64,000 nt of DNA from Hydrangea macrophylla. Lineage: Eukaryota > Streptophyta > Magnoliopsida > Cornales > Hydrangeaceae. Position 1 is the first letter of the stretch. Each line of letters begins with the position of its first letter. Below the pieces are notes generated by a model. It saw only the letters and a program-made list of their open reading frames with translations, ran no database searches and was not told where the DNA came from. The stretch lies in the NCBI GenBank assembly GCA_033977485.1, contig CM066993.1, forward strand, positions 30,370,001 to 30,434,000, in the 5' to 3' direction. Position numbers and translations under genes: made by a program. Positions 45,312 to 58,410 of this stretch are shown here, piece by piece.

Positions 45312-47191
45312 GGTGTGCAGAGAACAAGAAATCTCCAGCAACCCACTCCAGTCAACTGACTCCTATGTTCGGTCGACTGATGCCTCAAATTTTCAGTCGA
45401 CTGGGCTTGCCCGGTCGACTAAACCCAACCCAGCAGAATGTTTAGTTTTTGGACAGATTCCAGTCGACTGTTTATTGGGACTCAGTCGGCTGATCCTCTA
45501 CAGAACTTTGAGAGAAAAGTGCCTAAATATGGAACCCAGTCGACTAAAGTCACGACCCGATCGATTGGTTTCCCAACTGCAAGGCATTCTGCAGAGTTTT
45601 CAAGTTAAAAGCTTTTCTGAATTCTACCAGGGATCAAACACACACTCCAAACTTATACCAAAGCGATCCCAACTGTATTAGAACATTACCAAAACATAAT
45701 TACAAATGATTCCTAACTATTACAACATTATGAATCCGTTCTATGATAAAAAGTTAAACATAGTTAAAAACAACAAAAATCCTTATTACAACGTTTCCAT
45801 TCAAGACTATAAGGTAAGCATGCTCAAACGCCTTCTAGTTGAACTCCTAATATCCCGTGATCACTTTCCCAATTCCTCGTCGGCATTTACACTTGAAATG
45901 GTTATTTGAATAACCACACATATTCGATTCGTTTAAGCTAATGCTTAGTGAATAAAACAACGATGCACATGAATGATAAACATGCTCGCATTCACATCTC
46001 TACATTTCACACTGGTCTCTAGAGTCTCACGTGTACATTACACACTCCTAGCCCACGACTCCTCGCCAATAAGTCCACGCAACTAGGTAAGACCCACGTT
46101 TCTTTTCTTCAAACGTGCGGTCGTATGCCTATGACGGCTCCACAATGATGGCTTGGTGCCATGTGCTCCATTGACCCAAATAGCAACTCAACGCGCTCAA
46201 ATACATTTCAGCGTGCTTTCAACATAATCAAAATATTTCACCGTGCAATTGGGCCTACTTATCAATATATCCGCCCAATATGAACTACACAATATATATC
46301 TATAAACTAACACATGCTTTTCATACAAAACATGAATACATGTCAAGAAATCATTCCAAAACACATAGCTGAATCACTCATCTTCGAAAAATGCTCCTAA
46401 ATTTCGATCCAAAGAAAACCCGAGCACAAAGATGATGCAGAAGACCGTCAAATACAATTCCTATCGATCAAAAATCCAATTATCAAACGACGGCCTTACC
46501 TCGATGAGTTCAAATATGGAATTTAGAAGAAAATAAACGGATAGAAGTCTGCCGATTGTCATCGTGAAGCTTGAAGAATCAAAATCTCCCTTTTTGGCCT
46601 TCCTAACTTTTTAGGTTATAAACTTTATAAAAAAAAATCTACGTCATCTCTATCTATATATATGCAACACTTTCGAAAATTGTGTTTACCTCCTCACGAG
46701 TTCTCAAAACTCCTAATTATCCTCTGAAACTTCTTATACGCCTAATTCATCACTTCACGAGTGAAAACTAAAAATTATAAAAGTTTTCATCTAAGTTCCA
46801 TTTTGTTGCTAAAACGCGATTTCACATGATTTTACAAAGTTACTAATTAACCTACCAATTATGTAGCGTGTTAATTCATCCTTACCAGGATACTAAAATT
46901 AACAACAGAAACATAATCTAAACTAGATAATAATACAGATGGTGAAATACACATGTAAATATTTATTTTCAGATACACATTTAAGGTATTCCACAATGAC
47001 CATCTCAATCTCGGAGAGACGTCACAACATCAAAACACTCATTCTACACAATCTCAAAGTTCTTACACAGACACCCAAAATGACTCGTGAGACACAACTC
47101 ACTCACACATGTACACAAATGCAAAACACATCACATTATTATGCATGACAATGTAATGAAATGCAACAGCATGCATACGGGTGTTATAATA

Positions 47192-47203
47192 CTCTCCCCC
47201 TTA
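47192..47203 (-). other. polypurine tract of the minus-strand gypsy element
   Basis: On the minus strand TAAGGGGGAGAG runs into the 3' LTR. It links the LTR to the integrase at 47714-48420. Confidence 0.65.
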
Positions 47204-48420
47204 AAAAAAATTTGTCCCCAAACTTATACCTCATGAATCGAAAAGGTACATATACTAAGTACACATATCATCTTCTATTCCCATGTCATCTCTTCCATCA
47301 TTTGGCTACGCCATAATACTTTTACCTTTGATATCACCTTGTTTCATAAGACTCGACCCTTCCGATCCAAGATCTCTAATGGGTACGCAACATACGTTAA
47401 ATTTCATTCGACGTCGGAGTCATCACTTGATCTCTATCTCCTGTCAATTGTTTTCGTAGCAATGATACATAAAACACATTATGAACTTGAGCATACTCAT
47501 TTAGCAAATCCAATCGATATGCTATAGGTCCAACTCTCCAAATGATTTTGAAGGTCCTACATATCTCGGATTGAGTTTCCCATATATCACAAATCTAGTA
47601 ATCCCCTTTGAAGGTGACACCTTCAAGTAAACCAAATCGTCCACATCGAATTCCAACGGTCATCTACGCTTGTCATAACTCTTATACCTACTCTGAATTG
47701 TCAGTAACTGTTGTCAAATTACCTTTATCTTGTTTGTCGTCTGTTGCATAATTTGTGGGCCTTCAATCATTCTTTCTTCGACTTCTGTCCAACTAATTGG
47801 TGAACGACATACGCGACCACACAAAGCTTTATAAGGAGCCATTCCAATACTCGACTGAAAATTATTATTATATGCAAACTCAATCAACGGCAAATGGTCT
47901 TCCCAATCACCCTGGAAATCAAGTACACATAAACAAAGCATGTTTTCCAAAATCTGAATTACACTTTCTAATTGACCGTCAGTCTGAGGATGAAAAGCGG
48001 TACTGAAATATAATTTGGTACCCATAGCTTCTTGTAAGGCTCTCCAAAACTTTGATGTAAAACTACTATCTCTATCCAAAATAATAGAAACTAGAATACC
48101 ATATAGACTCATAATCTCACGAATATACAACTTAGATAAAGTCTTCGACTTAGTTGTTCGAAGTGGTAGGAAGTGCAACGACTTTGTCAAACGGTCGACA
48201 ATTACCTAAATAATAGTATTTGATTTCTTAGATCTCGAAAACCCACTAATAAAGTCCATTGTAATGTGTTTCCATTTCCATTCGGCTATTGGTAACGGTT
48301 GTAACAATCCGGAAGGTACTTGACGTTCGGCCTTCAATTATTGACAACTCATACAATGTGAAATGTAGCGTGCTATTTTTCTCTTCATTTTCGGCCACCA
48401 ATAAACATGTAACACCAGCC
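47204..48420 (-). pseudogene. Ty3/gypsy integrase fragment
   Basis: The minus-strand frame 47714-48190 carries the integrase core: SIILDRDSSFTSKFWRALQE and then GTKLYFSTAFHPQTDGQLES, with the family Asp and Glu, followed by WEDHLPLIEFAYNN and SPISWTEV. Upstream, 48190-48410 reads VYWWPKMKRKI and the zinc-binding segment in another frame. Past 47714 the C-terminal part decays. It breaks off at about 48420 where new LTR-like sequence begins. The FHPQTDGQ signature is that of Ty3/gypsy chromoviruses. Confidence 0.85.
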
Positions 48421-49696
48421 TATTTATCTGTATTTATCTATATATGGATATTTTTCAGTATTTATGTATTCATATATGATAGGTACGATCGTGTATGGAT
48501 TAACTTTGAAGATTAATTCTAATGGAAGTTTACTCCCTTAACTTTTGATATCTTATATCAATAGAAGGATTGGAAAACTAGGAGCCCCAAGCACTCAAGG
48601 TGCCGAAGCGCTTGAGCTAGCGCGAGCGCTCGAGCTAAAAATATGAGAAAAGACTATTTTGCCCCTGGCCATAGAAAACTCTATAAATACCCAGTGTTTT
48701 CCAGCATTTATTACATTTGTTAATTCAGTTTTGCAGAGAGCTTAAGAAAGAGAGATACTTGAGAGTTCATACACAAACATACATACATTCATGCTTGTAT
48801 GACCTCCAATTTATGATCCATTCACTTCGTACACACACAAACACCTGCATTATAACTATGGGAAAGTTTTGGAGCTGAGTTCTTGAGGATCAAAGTGCAT
48901 GAGAAGAAGTTTGGTGGTCTTGAAGCTTGCTAGACTTGTATTTGGAGCTTGATCATCACCCATACACACATATCTTCATCATTTTCATCATCTAGTTCAT
49001 TTAGATCTTGGTGAGTATACTTACTCACTCTAATATTTGTTTTCATAAGTTATTTAGATGATCTAAGACCATGCATGTAAACTGCATTAAAGTTATTAAG
49101 CTTATAACTATGCTACTAAAACTATCACTGTTCAGAATCTGTCAAACCCAAGCGCTTGAGCTTAATGAAAGGGCCAAGCCTGAGCGCTCGAGAGGCGTGA
49201 GTGCTCGAGTTTAGCAGAGTTTTAAAGAATGAGTTGTTGCATGTTAGCTTTATGTTGATCTATAATATGTTGGTTGTGTTATATGCTAAAAAAGTTGTAC
49301 CTTGATCTGATTCATTAAATTTATGTTTGCATGTGATGTACTTCATGTTAATTGAGTAGTACTTCTTATATGCACAACTTTTATGATGAAAAGAAGAAGG
49401 AATACTTAAATTTATGAAGGTGAGCGCTCGAGCTTACCCGAGCGCTCGAGCCCACTATTTTTAAACTAAACTTGTTTTCTACAGTAAGTTAACGACGAAC
49501 TGAGCTGGTAAGACTTATATAAGCAAGGTACGCAAACTTCAATAATGATAACGTGAATATGATGTCTCGTAATAATGCAAATTAATGACTTGTAATGCGC
49601 TTAGTCATGTTGAGAGAGTTGCGTTAACATTGATATTGAGATCTGTAACAATCGGTTTGGTTCTTGTGTTTCATTCGTAAAAGAGTAATGAGTACC
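48421..49696 (+). repeat. LTR-like sequence with AGCGCTCGAG motifs
   Basis: No gene. TATA box CTATAAATAC at 48681-48690 has CGCTTGAGC and GAGCGCTCGAGC motifs just before it (48588-48640) and more after it (about 49150-49215, 49420-49455). The layout resembles a plus-strand LTR that inserted in the gypsy integrase, but its ends and duplication were not found. Confidence 0.5.
48681..48690 (+). promoter_or_regulatory. TATA box of the LTR-like sequence
   Basis: CTATAAATAC, about 40 bases after the first AGCGCTCGAG cluster, in plus orientation. Confidence 0.5.
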
Positions 49697-52372
49697 TGTG
49701 GATATCACAGGTTTACTACCCACAACTTTCTTTAAAATCTTTTTTAATTTTCAAAATACAAAACACGAGTTGCCACTTAAATTTTAAAAGAAAAGATTAA
49801 GAAACCATTTTTAAAGCAAACTGATCTTTTGGGAACCAGAGATTAACTAGGTCTGGGGATTATGGAATGAGAGAGGAAGGAGCTCAACTGTTTAAAACAC
49901 CCTCTCTCATCCTATCTCGTGATAGGCCTCTACTTAACATCGTTTTAATCGAATCATTAATCTAAGCATGCCCTCAATTAATACATAGGTATAGATATAC
50001 ATCACAAAAGCATGACTAAAGGGTGTAAGATTGCAAATGACAAAATATCATTCAAAAACCATATAATTCAATTAGCAAGCAATATGATATACAATGGGGA
50101 GCAAGAGAACATATCCGGGGTCCAGCCGCGAATATGGAAATGTGCAATGGATACGATAAAGAATTCCTAATAAAAGGGTCTCTAATCACATATATACACA
50201 TAAACCAATATCTAATCTAAGGTGTTGCGCATGGAGTCGAAAATCAATAAAATTAAAGAGTAAAACAAAATTAGAGAGGGATCGAGGAATCGTACCTTAA
50301 AAGTGCTACAAAACAAAGACTAGTCCACATGCTTCAAAAAAGATATCGAATAATTAATCCTAAACTTCTAGCTTAAATCTATCAAGTATGAAAGAATTTT
50401 CATAATTATGGATTCCTTCCAATTAGTTGAAAACACAACATCTCTATACATATACAAGTCTCAACTAGGAGCCAATGTAGTGGCATAGTCCCAACATGAT
50501 ACAAGGAACTCATAAGTAGGTTTAATCAAGTACAAGTTAATCTAAAAAATGAATCCTAATTACAAGTATCAAACCACATGGATGAATGCATATAGATATA
50601 TAAACATGAACAAGAATAAGTTATGAATTATTCATTGATTTGGATCACTTAACCTCTGTATTTAAGTTTAATTGATCATTATTAAAACATGGTTTGAGCC
50701 CTAGGTCATAGAAAAGTCATTTGGACCATTATTTACGAAGTTGGTCAAATCTATCATAAAATTCTGAAAATTTCAGAGAGCAGACCAGAATTTCAAAAAA
50801 AAGAAAAAGCATGCTTCCCATGGTTTGATGTCGGTGAATTTTGGATACAAGATGCCTCTATGAGTCCAGTTTCCAACCCAAAAGAAAAAGTAAAGATCAA
50901 CGATCCAATCTCTGTGAAAAGGGTAAAAACCAGACATCACTTAGAGATTTGCAAATCTCTGTCCAGAGATTTTGTACGATTTTTTAAAAATAGTAAACAA
51001 ATCAGAAAGACTCTATTCTTTTTAGAATATCTTATTAACACATTAAAATTCATAGAAAAAATTATTTGGAACCAAGAATGCTTGATTAAGGTTCTAATTT
51101 ACTCATTTTGAAACTGATTTGCTATTCTGAAACTCTGGACAGAATATGGTTGTCTCACAAAACCTATGACCAAACCATGTTATCCATGAGATCCTACTAA
51201 AACAAAAATTATAGTGGTAAATCTTTATGTTATTGACACTCTCCAGTTGGTTTCATTCAATTCCAACGGTCCAATATTTAACTAAAAATCTTTGATTAAA
51301 GGTGGTTTGTGAGCTCACTGCACCTTTGTCAAATTTTACTTATGTGAAGTCTATCTCTCAAGCCATGGAGATTGCGTAACCCAAACTACTTCTCCCTCCA
51401 TTTGATGATCATTGGAGATATAAGAATAACTTAAAACTTATGGATTCTAAAAGGATATAGAGAAGATCCCATGAAATCCCAAGTTAGAGAATCGAAGTCA
51501 TTCAATATGGGCTTGGGTCCATCTACTTGTTTACAAATAATGATCAATCTTTGGCCCTCATGTGAAGCACTTACATGGGATCAAAAGATCAAACTCAAGA
51601 GTTTTCAAGAGAGATATTGAAGATCTCCAAGAATCTCAAGAGAAAAGTACAAACAACAAGAAGAAATGAAATTAAGAAAACTAAGAGAGCAAGTGCTCTA
51701 AATCCATCAAAGAACCTATTGGAAGAAAACTTGTTTACTTCAAATTCATATATGCTTTTGACCCAAACTAAGAAGAAATAAAAGAAAACTAACAAGATTA
51801 GAGTATCGCCTCCAACTATCCTCAAACTACTATAGTTTTAAGATCTTCCAAGCTCTTCTTCAAGCACTCAAAAACTCTCTTTTCTCAAAATTCTTTTTGT
51901 TTTCTCCTTGAAATTCCCCTCTCCCAAAAATGTGTAGTAGTAGTCTCCCTTGTAATGGGACATTCATCCCCTATATATAGGCAAATTTTGGATGGCAATT
52001 TCAGTAAATTCGCAGCAAAAACCCTAATTCTAGATGTTCTTTTTTGAAGGTACGAAACACACTATTTCAAAACTGGCAGACACAAAGCGCGACACTCAAT
52101 AGAAATGGACGCGACACTCAATGAATGTCGGACCGGCACTCACTGATTGCCGGCGCGACATTTAGTGAATGCCGCTGCGACATTCAAAGAATGCCGTGGA
52201 CAACTCTGCGGGATGCCGTCTTTTCTAGAATTCTAATTTTCGCGGCATTTGGTATATTTTGTAGCTATCACTAAGTGCCGTTACGATACTTACTGACTGC
52301 CGTACGGCAATCAGAGAGTGCCGCACCCCGTGAATGCTGCAAACTATGTCATATACCATTTTCTTCTATTCT

Positions 52373-52416
<44 letters not shown>

Positions 52417-52577
52417 CTTCTTTCTTTCTTTTATCTCTTTTTTGTTTGAATCGTAGAGCCTTTTGAAGAGCTTGAATCTCCTTAGGAAGTCTTAGATTAG
52501 TTCGGACATTATCATCATCGGCTTGGAGGTGACACTCTCCTAAATTTGATGGTTGGTCAAAATCAGGGTGTCTGTCA
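49697..52577 (-). repeat. Tat-like LTR, minus strand (about 2.9 kb)
   Basis: It starts TGTGGATATCAC and its first 250 bases are recognisably related to the LTR at 55640, including the GAGTTGCCACTT and AGAGAGGAAGGAGC blocks. It probably ends GGGTGTCTGTCA near 52577, or at 52590. CTATATATAG at 51971-51980 reads on the minus strand, and an array of GAATGCCG/GACATTCA-type motifs (52085-52330) lies upstream of it. A CT dinucleotide run is at about 52376-52412. No internal region follows, so it may be a solo LTR. Frames at 50860 and 51575 are not recognised. Confidence 0.6.
52085..52330 (-). repeat. near-palindromic GACATTCAATGAATGCCG-type array
   Basis: Eight or more variants built from GACACTCA, TGAATGCCG and ACTGATTGCCG in alternation, ending about 105 bases from the minus-strand TATA box. 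Confidence 0.65.
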
Positions 52578-52594
52578 TGTGGGTGTTACAAAAG

Positions 52595-53010
52595 GTCAAG
52601 TCAAGCATGGATGTCAGATAAAAGGCCAAGTTGGGCAAGTGATGTAGTAGTATCTTGTCGATATTGTCATGAAAAGAGTACTTGACCATTTGGGCAGTAT
52701 GAGTGAGTCAGTTAAGTCTGTCAGAATAAGATAGTGTTACCTAAGGCCAAGTTGGACATAGTTAAAAGGCCAAGTTGGGCATAGTTAAAAGGTAACCTAA
52801 TGGTCGTAAGGCGACGATGCTCCTCGGGCTGAATGGATAAGATGGGGTGTTCCTTAAGCTGAATGGAATAAGATGGGGTTACCTAAGGCCAAGTTGGGTA
52901 TAGTTAAAAAGGCCATGATGGGCATAGTTAAAAAGGCCAAGTTGGGCATAGTTAAAATGCCATGTTGGGCATAGTTTAAAGGGTAACCTAATAGCCGTAA
53001 GGCGACGATG
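52595..53010. repeat. 22-24 bp tandem repeat inside a ~190-bp duplication
   Basis: AGGCCAAGTTGGGCATAGTT units occur twice at 52743-52790 and four times at 52886-52981. Each block is followed by GTAACCTAAT..CGTAAGGCGACGATG, giving a higher-order repeat. Confidence 0.8.
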
Positions 53011-53039
53011 TTCCAGGCTCAACGACATTTGACAAGCGA

Positions 53040-54648
53040 GGGTATTTGTAAAATACAACCGCGCTAAAATGAAGAAATACACTGATTTAGTCTACAATTC
53101 CCTTGCAAGTCTACAATTTGGATTACAATGCCAGCTTTTACATAATATGATTAATCTCTGATAAGTTGTATAGTTTTAGCTATAATTTGTGCAGATTTGC
53201 TTGCTGTATGAAGAAATGAATAAGCAGGATAAAAGGGATGCTTGATTTGAATGAAGACAATTTAAGCATGAAAAGCGAGTCTCGAGTGATCGAAGATCAT
53301 TCAAGCAATCGAGGTTTCGATTGATCGAAGAAGGTTCAAGCACTCGACGTCGAGTGACGTTTGATCGATCGAACATGCCTTTTATCAGAACTTACGTGCA
53401 CGCAGTAGAGATAGAGTTTTTAACCCTAGCCTTAGGTTTATGTATATATACTCATTTTGTTCACATCCAAAAGGATGCCTACTTCAATTTTTATCAGTTT
53501 ACATAGAGAGAGGAGAGTTTATTCTTGATTTTTGTAGGTTTGAAGCTTTGGATATAGCTTTTGGGATTGATTTCTATAGTTTAATATAAGTTCTTCTATT
53601 CTAGGTTCTGCAATCTCAGTTTATTTACATTCTAGTCGCTTAAAATTGTAGTTTAATCTGTTAGAATTGATAGTTATCATAGTAGTAACGTTAAATCACT
53701 TGGGTTTCATAGATTTTATGTTAAAATCACAACCAAACATGCCTTTAATGAACTTTCACGTTAAAAATGAATCTGTGACACTCCAGACCATGTCTGAGTA
53801 GTCCCCAGGTTGGGAGAACAAGATGAAACAGTGATCTCCAGCCTCTGCCATGCAGTAGTATAAAACCTGCACTCGATCGATCGATCGAAGTAGTTCGATC
53901 GATCGAAGCAGACGCATAGTCAAGCGTTCGAAGACATTTCGAGCGCTCGAGAGATGATGATATTCGATCGATCGAAAGCGCGTCGATCGATCGAACCTTC
54001 AGATTCTTAAGTAGTCTTTTTGCAGTATTCCAAGACTTTCTACTTTTGAGATTTGTTATCAAACTGTCCCCAAATGCTCAGTTTGTCAAAACAGTTTCAT
54101 TACTTTAAGCCTTAAGGCAATTTTCTTCAATAACTTTTTGCAAACCATTTTGAATGCTAACACCATTCAGAATGCGAGACTTAACTATTGTTTTAAATCA
54201 CCTTCATGTGTTTTGGAAATAAATGTGATGATGTAGTCCTGGCTATGAACGGATTATTGATTCTCTATCTTTAGAAAATACGGAATACTGTAGATAGACA
54301 CACTCCTTAGAGCTTAAATGTAATTGCATGGTAGATGGCTAGGTCATGGTGGATTCGTGTAATCCCAACATTCCCTTTTATTAAGTAAAAACCCGTTTTA
54401 AAATATTATTCTATTTAATTAGTTAATTATTAGTTTAATTTAGTTGCTTTAGTAATAGTCACTTCGTGGAACTTTGTGTTCTACAACCTTTCGAATATTG
54501 ATTTTTATTTTCCTCTTAGAGATTAATCTAGGTATTTAGTTATTAACCTTCCCTGTGGGATCGACCTGGTCTTAACCAGATTACTACTTGCACGATTACC
54601 TACACTTGGGTATAGCACACAAGCGAACACAGCTTTCTATTCGTGCCA
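53040..54648 (+). repeat. LTR upstream of a tRNA-Asp primer site (left end approximate)
   Basis: It ends GTGCCA just before the primer site at 54655. TATATATA at 53443-53450 is flanked by CGATCGA and CACTCGA motifs upstream (53271-53385) and CGATCGATCGA with GAGCGCTCGAG downstream (53870-54000). The left end was not found. Confidence 0.55.
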
Positions 54649-54654
54649 AGTTTT

Positions 54655-54673
54655 TGGCGCCGTTGCCGGGGAA
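54655..54673 (+). other. primer binding site, tRNA-Asp type
   Basis: TGGCGCCGTTGCCGGGGAA follows the LTR by six bases. It shows that an Athila/Tat-type internal region started here. Confidence 0.85.
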
Positions 54674-54778
54674 GGCGACAAGTTAATACTTAGATTACCT
54701 CAATCTACCTTTATCTAATTCTGTTTTCATTTTTATTGGTTCTCTAGATTAAAATCTCCTTAGGATTCTTTCCCTTTC

Positions 54779-55243
54779 ATGTTCAATAATTCCATTGAAG
54801 GAATTTTCAGAAATCCATTCTACTTCACTGATTCCTCTGATTCTATAAATCCCGTAGCCACATCTACTGATTCAATGACCGATAATCAAAGTAAAAATGG
54901 TGAGAATGTGGTTGTACCAATTGATGATTTGCTTCGTCCTTTGTGCGACCTCATGACACCCGAACACACACCTACACCTTCTTGTATTCTCGTCTTTTGC
55001 TTGTGTTTGTCACTTTAGCTGTTGATCCATTTGGATTGTGTGCATTGTATATTACCTTGAGGGTTAGTAAGTGATGATGAGATGGTTGTGTAGGTTCTCA
55101 TGGCTGACGGGATAAGGAATGCAAGGAACCGATAAGGAAGGGCCCCTATTCCCAAAAACATGGATCCTAAGGGAGCTTTCGAAGCTTTTTTGCAATGCCT
55201 GGAGCATATCGATGATGATCATCGAGGAAGTCGAAATAACAAC
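54779..55243 (+). pseudogene. gag N-terminus of the tRNA-Asp-primed element
   Basis: A 79-codon frame begins at 54779 (MFNNSIEGIFRNPFYFTDSS) in the position of gag. It then loses frame, and the sequence is cut at 55244 by another LTR. No conserved Gag domain is visible, so identity rests on position. Confidence 0.4.
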
Positions 55244-55639
55244 TGTTAGCCTTGAATTTCTTTAAAGCATTATTTTTGTGTGTTTTGATGATGACAAACA
55301 TAATGATAATAGCATGGTCTTATTTGTTATATTCTAATCTATTATCAAGTCATTTTTATTGTGCTAATCTCATGAACTATACTCTTAAATGTTCTAACTT
55401 TGTTAGTTTAATTGAGATAGAATATGGTGAAGTCCAAGAGTGATTGAGCTCAACAAGGATCAAGCTTGAAGATTTGAAGATCTTTCATCCTTAGTTGAAG
55501 ACTAGGTTTACCTATAAAAGCATTTTAATTATCACTCATAAAGGGCCTAAATGTTTAAAACTTGGATAAACCTTTCAAAAATACAAAAACTAATTTTCAC
55601 AATTAAAACAGTCGAGTGGACATTTTCCCAGTCGACTGG
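55244..55639 (+). repeat. copia-like LTR fragment
   Basis: It begins TGTTAGCCTTG and contains TTTTGATGATGACAAACA, a stretch found near the start of SIRE/Maximus-type copia LTRs. CTATAAAAG at 55512-55520 is a TATA candidate. CAGTCGAGTGG and CAGTCGACTGG follow at 55607-55639. It is broken by the Tat-like LTR at 55640. Confidence 0.5.
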
Positions 55640-57810
55640 TGTGGACACGCGGGGTTCCACCACTTTTTTGTTTGAGATTGTTTTGAAAAGGAAAGAAAAT
55701 GGTCTGTTGAAAATAGATACAGAGTCGCCACTTGGTCTTTAAAGGAACCAAGAAACCTAATTTTGACTCACCCAAACGGATAAAGGGCACCGGCCCTTCA
55801 AAACCAAAGAACTTGGCTCGGGGTTTTGGTACGAGAGAGGAAGGAGCCTTTGTCGCGACTAAAACACTCTTAACTCGCCCCGTCTTTTGACGGGCCTCAA
55901 TTAGCATCCAAATAATCATCTTATACTATGTATGGTTCGACAATTAATACTATGATAGTATATTATATCACATAAGAAAATTTGAAATGGAAGATCTAAG
56001 TCAAATATCATACAATGTAAAGTGAAAGATCACACAAATAAACCTAGGAAAAATCGTCTAATCATGTATCAAGTAATTAAGTTTCCCTAATCTAAAGGGG
56101 ACATGAATTGTTCTTGAAACAAATAATCAAAGAAATCAAAATATGATTAGCAAGCTAGTAAGATGCATGTTAATCTTTGAGAAAAGAAGATCTCTTAATC
56201 CCCGGGATGGATGAGAAAGGAGGATTAGATCAAGGGGAAGTATGAACGTGTGATCATGATCATGCCTTATAATCTTCTTAGATTAGGAGTCACAAAAGCC
56301 CCAAATCGTTGCATGGATGCAATGTATGTATCTAGAATGTGCTAAGGTTGTAGTGTGCCTTGTGTTCATGGATTCCTAGAATGACTTAGAAGTCTAGAAT
56401 GTGTATGAATGAATGAATGAAATCATTATGGGATATGTACAAATGTAGTATGAACTACTTCCTAAGACATGAGCTAATTTGGAGTGCATGTACGTATCAA
56501 ATCAAAGGGGGAAAGTAAAAGTGTGCTTGCTGTGAATAGTGGACAGAACAGTAACATGATCTTGTGAAAATGGAAAAGATGGGTTAGGAATGTTTTCAAT
56601 GCGTGATTTTTATGGAGATCTTCCTTATTGTGTCTAGAACACAACCCAAAAAGCCAATCTTTAATAACTATCACAGATTGAGAGAAATCATATAACCAAT
56701 AGAGTTTACTCAGAAACAGAGTCCGTACTATTGACTGAAATGTCAAAAAATCTTAGAAAATGAAAACAAATGATCTAGAGGCCCATATTACACAGACAGT
56801 TCCCTAAGACATTTAAGTTCAAGGAAAAAATAAGTTGGAACCACACTTTTGGGAAACATTTTCTGTAAAACAAGTTAAAAGTGGACCAAGCTGCTGTGAC
56901 AGCAAAAACAGAATATCTGGAGAGAATGTTTGGGTCCAAATGGACAATTTTCAAGTATTTTCAAGTCAAACCAAAAATCATGGGTGTTATCTAATGAGTT
57001 AGGAAGACTTTCCAAGTGGTCTTGCATCCATACATTGAGTATTGAGTTCTAGAGAAATCTTTGAACTCAGATCATTCACTATTTTGACTCACTGTTTTGA
57101 AGATTTTGGAAAAAACAAACTAGAGTTTTCTTTTTTGAGATCAAAATGAGGGGGATTGAGAGGGGTTTTGAAATAGAAGTTTTGAAAGCATATTTTCAAT
57201 ACTCAATGAAGGTCATAGCCACTTAAAATGTCAACATCAAACTCATCATCAAGAACCTCCAAGATTGTTGGAGAGATTCATTTTCATTTGAAAATAACTT
57301 CAAGGATATCTTGGAGGTATTGAAGTTATAATCATCATCTATCAAACATGTTTTTGAGGTCAAGAGCTACTATCCATAAGGATTCACTCACCTCAAACTT
57401 CATGTCATCATTTAGAGGATGATGAACTAGTAAGTAAATAAAAATGTCAAAAACGAAACGAGGTTAGGAAGAGATGAACATAATATGAACAAGTAAGTAA
57501 ATAACAATCAATAGATGATAATCAATGTGATATTGGACTTGTAGTTTGGTGTTTCACTCATATGTGGTGACATTGGACATGGAAGTAGCTTCCTCTCTCT
57601 TAAATGATCACTAAAATGGTGGTTAGGTGTATTGAATATGAATTAAATAGAAGTAATGAAGTAAAAACAAAGTTTAGAACTCACTTTTTGTTTTGAAATC
57701 AAAGAAGAAAGCTTCTTTTCTCTCTATTCTAACCTTATTTCTACAACTTTCTCTCCCAAAACGTTTCAAAGCTTACATTTGACACCCCCAAAATGAGAAG
57801 TCAAGGGGGG

Positions 57811-57820
57811 TTTATATAGG
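57811..57820 (-). promoter_or_regulatory. TATA box of the Tat-like LTR
   Basis: Minus strand CCTATATAAA. The CCGCGGCGG array and W-boxes lie upstream of it in the element's sense. Confidence 0.6.
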
Positions 57821-57962
57821 CCAATTTAGGGTGATTTTGGGATTTTAGAAGTACTCCATTGGTCCCAAACATCTGTGAACATAAAACTACGTCGTTTTGA
57901 TTTTTAATTAATCAAAATGAACCCCCAAAAGAAATTACAAAAACATACCATTCTGGAGGAGA

Positions 57963-58043
57963 GTGCCGCGGCGGCACTGGGCCTGTGCCTCGGCGGTAGT
58001 GGGCCAGTGCCGCAGTGGAAGTGGGCCAGTGCCGCAGCGGCAC
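57963..58043 (-). repeat. CAGTGCCGC/GCGGCACTG array
   Basis: Five variants of a CpG-rich near-palindrome within 81 bases, alternating with GGGCC. Similar units appear once more at about 60347-60375 inside the element. Confidence 0.7.
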
Positions 58044-58410
58044 TGCTCCTCATTCGTCCAGATAATCCTTTTTAGGCCCCCAGAGGTTTCGGTATTCGCG
58101 AAAAGGCCCTACTTCGTCCGAAATTCACAGAAAATGCATACATACTCCAAATTGAGGTTGTGATATACCATTGGAAAGGTAATGGAGTCTATTCTATATA
58201 AAAAATAATTTGGGGATAGGTCACTTTGAAAAGGTTTGAGGTATTTACGATAAAAGCCGATTTGATCGCCTTTTTCGCCTTCAAAAATTCACAATAAACT
58301 CGTTTTAAATCAAAAATTATGTGCGATATACCGTTGGAAAGCTATTGACCTCTACTATCCATGAAAAATGTTTGAAAATTGTTACTGTGCCCTGGTTCTA
58401 AAGTCAAATT

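Larger units (their letters stand above)
43015..47191 (-). repeat. 3' LTR of minus-strand gypsy element, split by a solo LTR
   Basis: On the plus strand it starts TGTCACAGCCC at 43015 and resumes after 45311 to end near 47191, where the minus strand shows the purine tract AAGGGGGAGAG. Without the 2.1-kb insertion it is about 2.05 kb. It holds CAGTCGACTG motifs at 43155-43185 and 45340-45560. TATATATA at about 46654-46661 reads on the minus strand. The terminal bases TA instead of TG at the minus-strand start look like a mutation. Confidence 0.7.

Noticed and set aside
43155..45560. CAGTCGACTG repeats as a CRISPR-like array
   Set aside because: Spacing is irregular, the motif is only ten bases, and the repeats sit inside LTRs of a plant genome.
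52577..52590. Exact right end and duplication of the LTR at 49697
   Set aside because: Two possible ends (GTCTGTCA and GTGTTACA) exist and neither gives a duplication with GTACC at 49692-49696, so no end was asserted.
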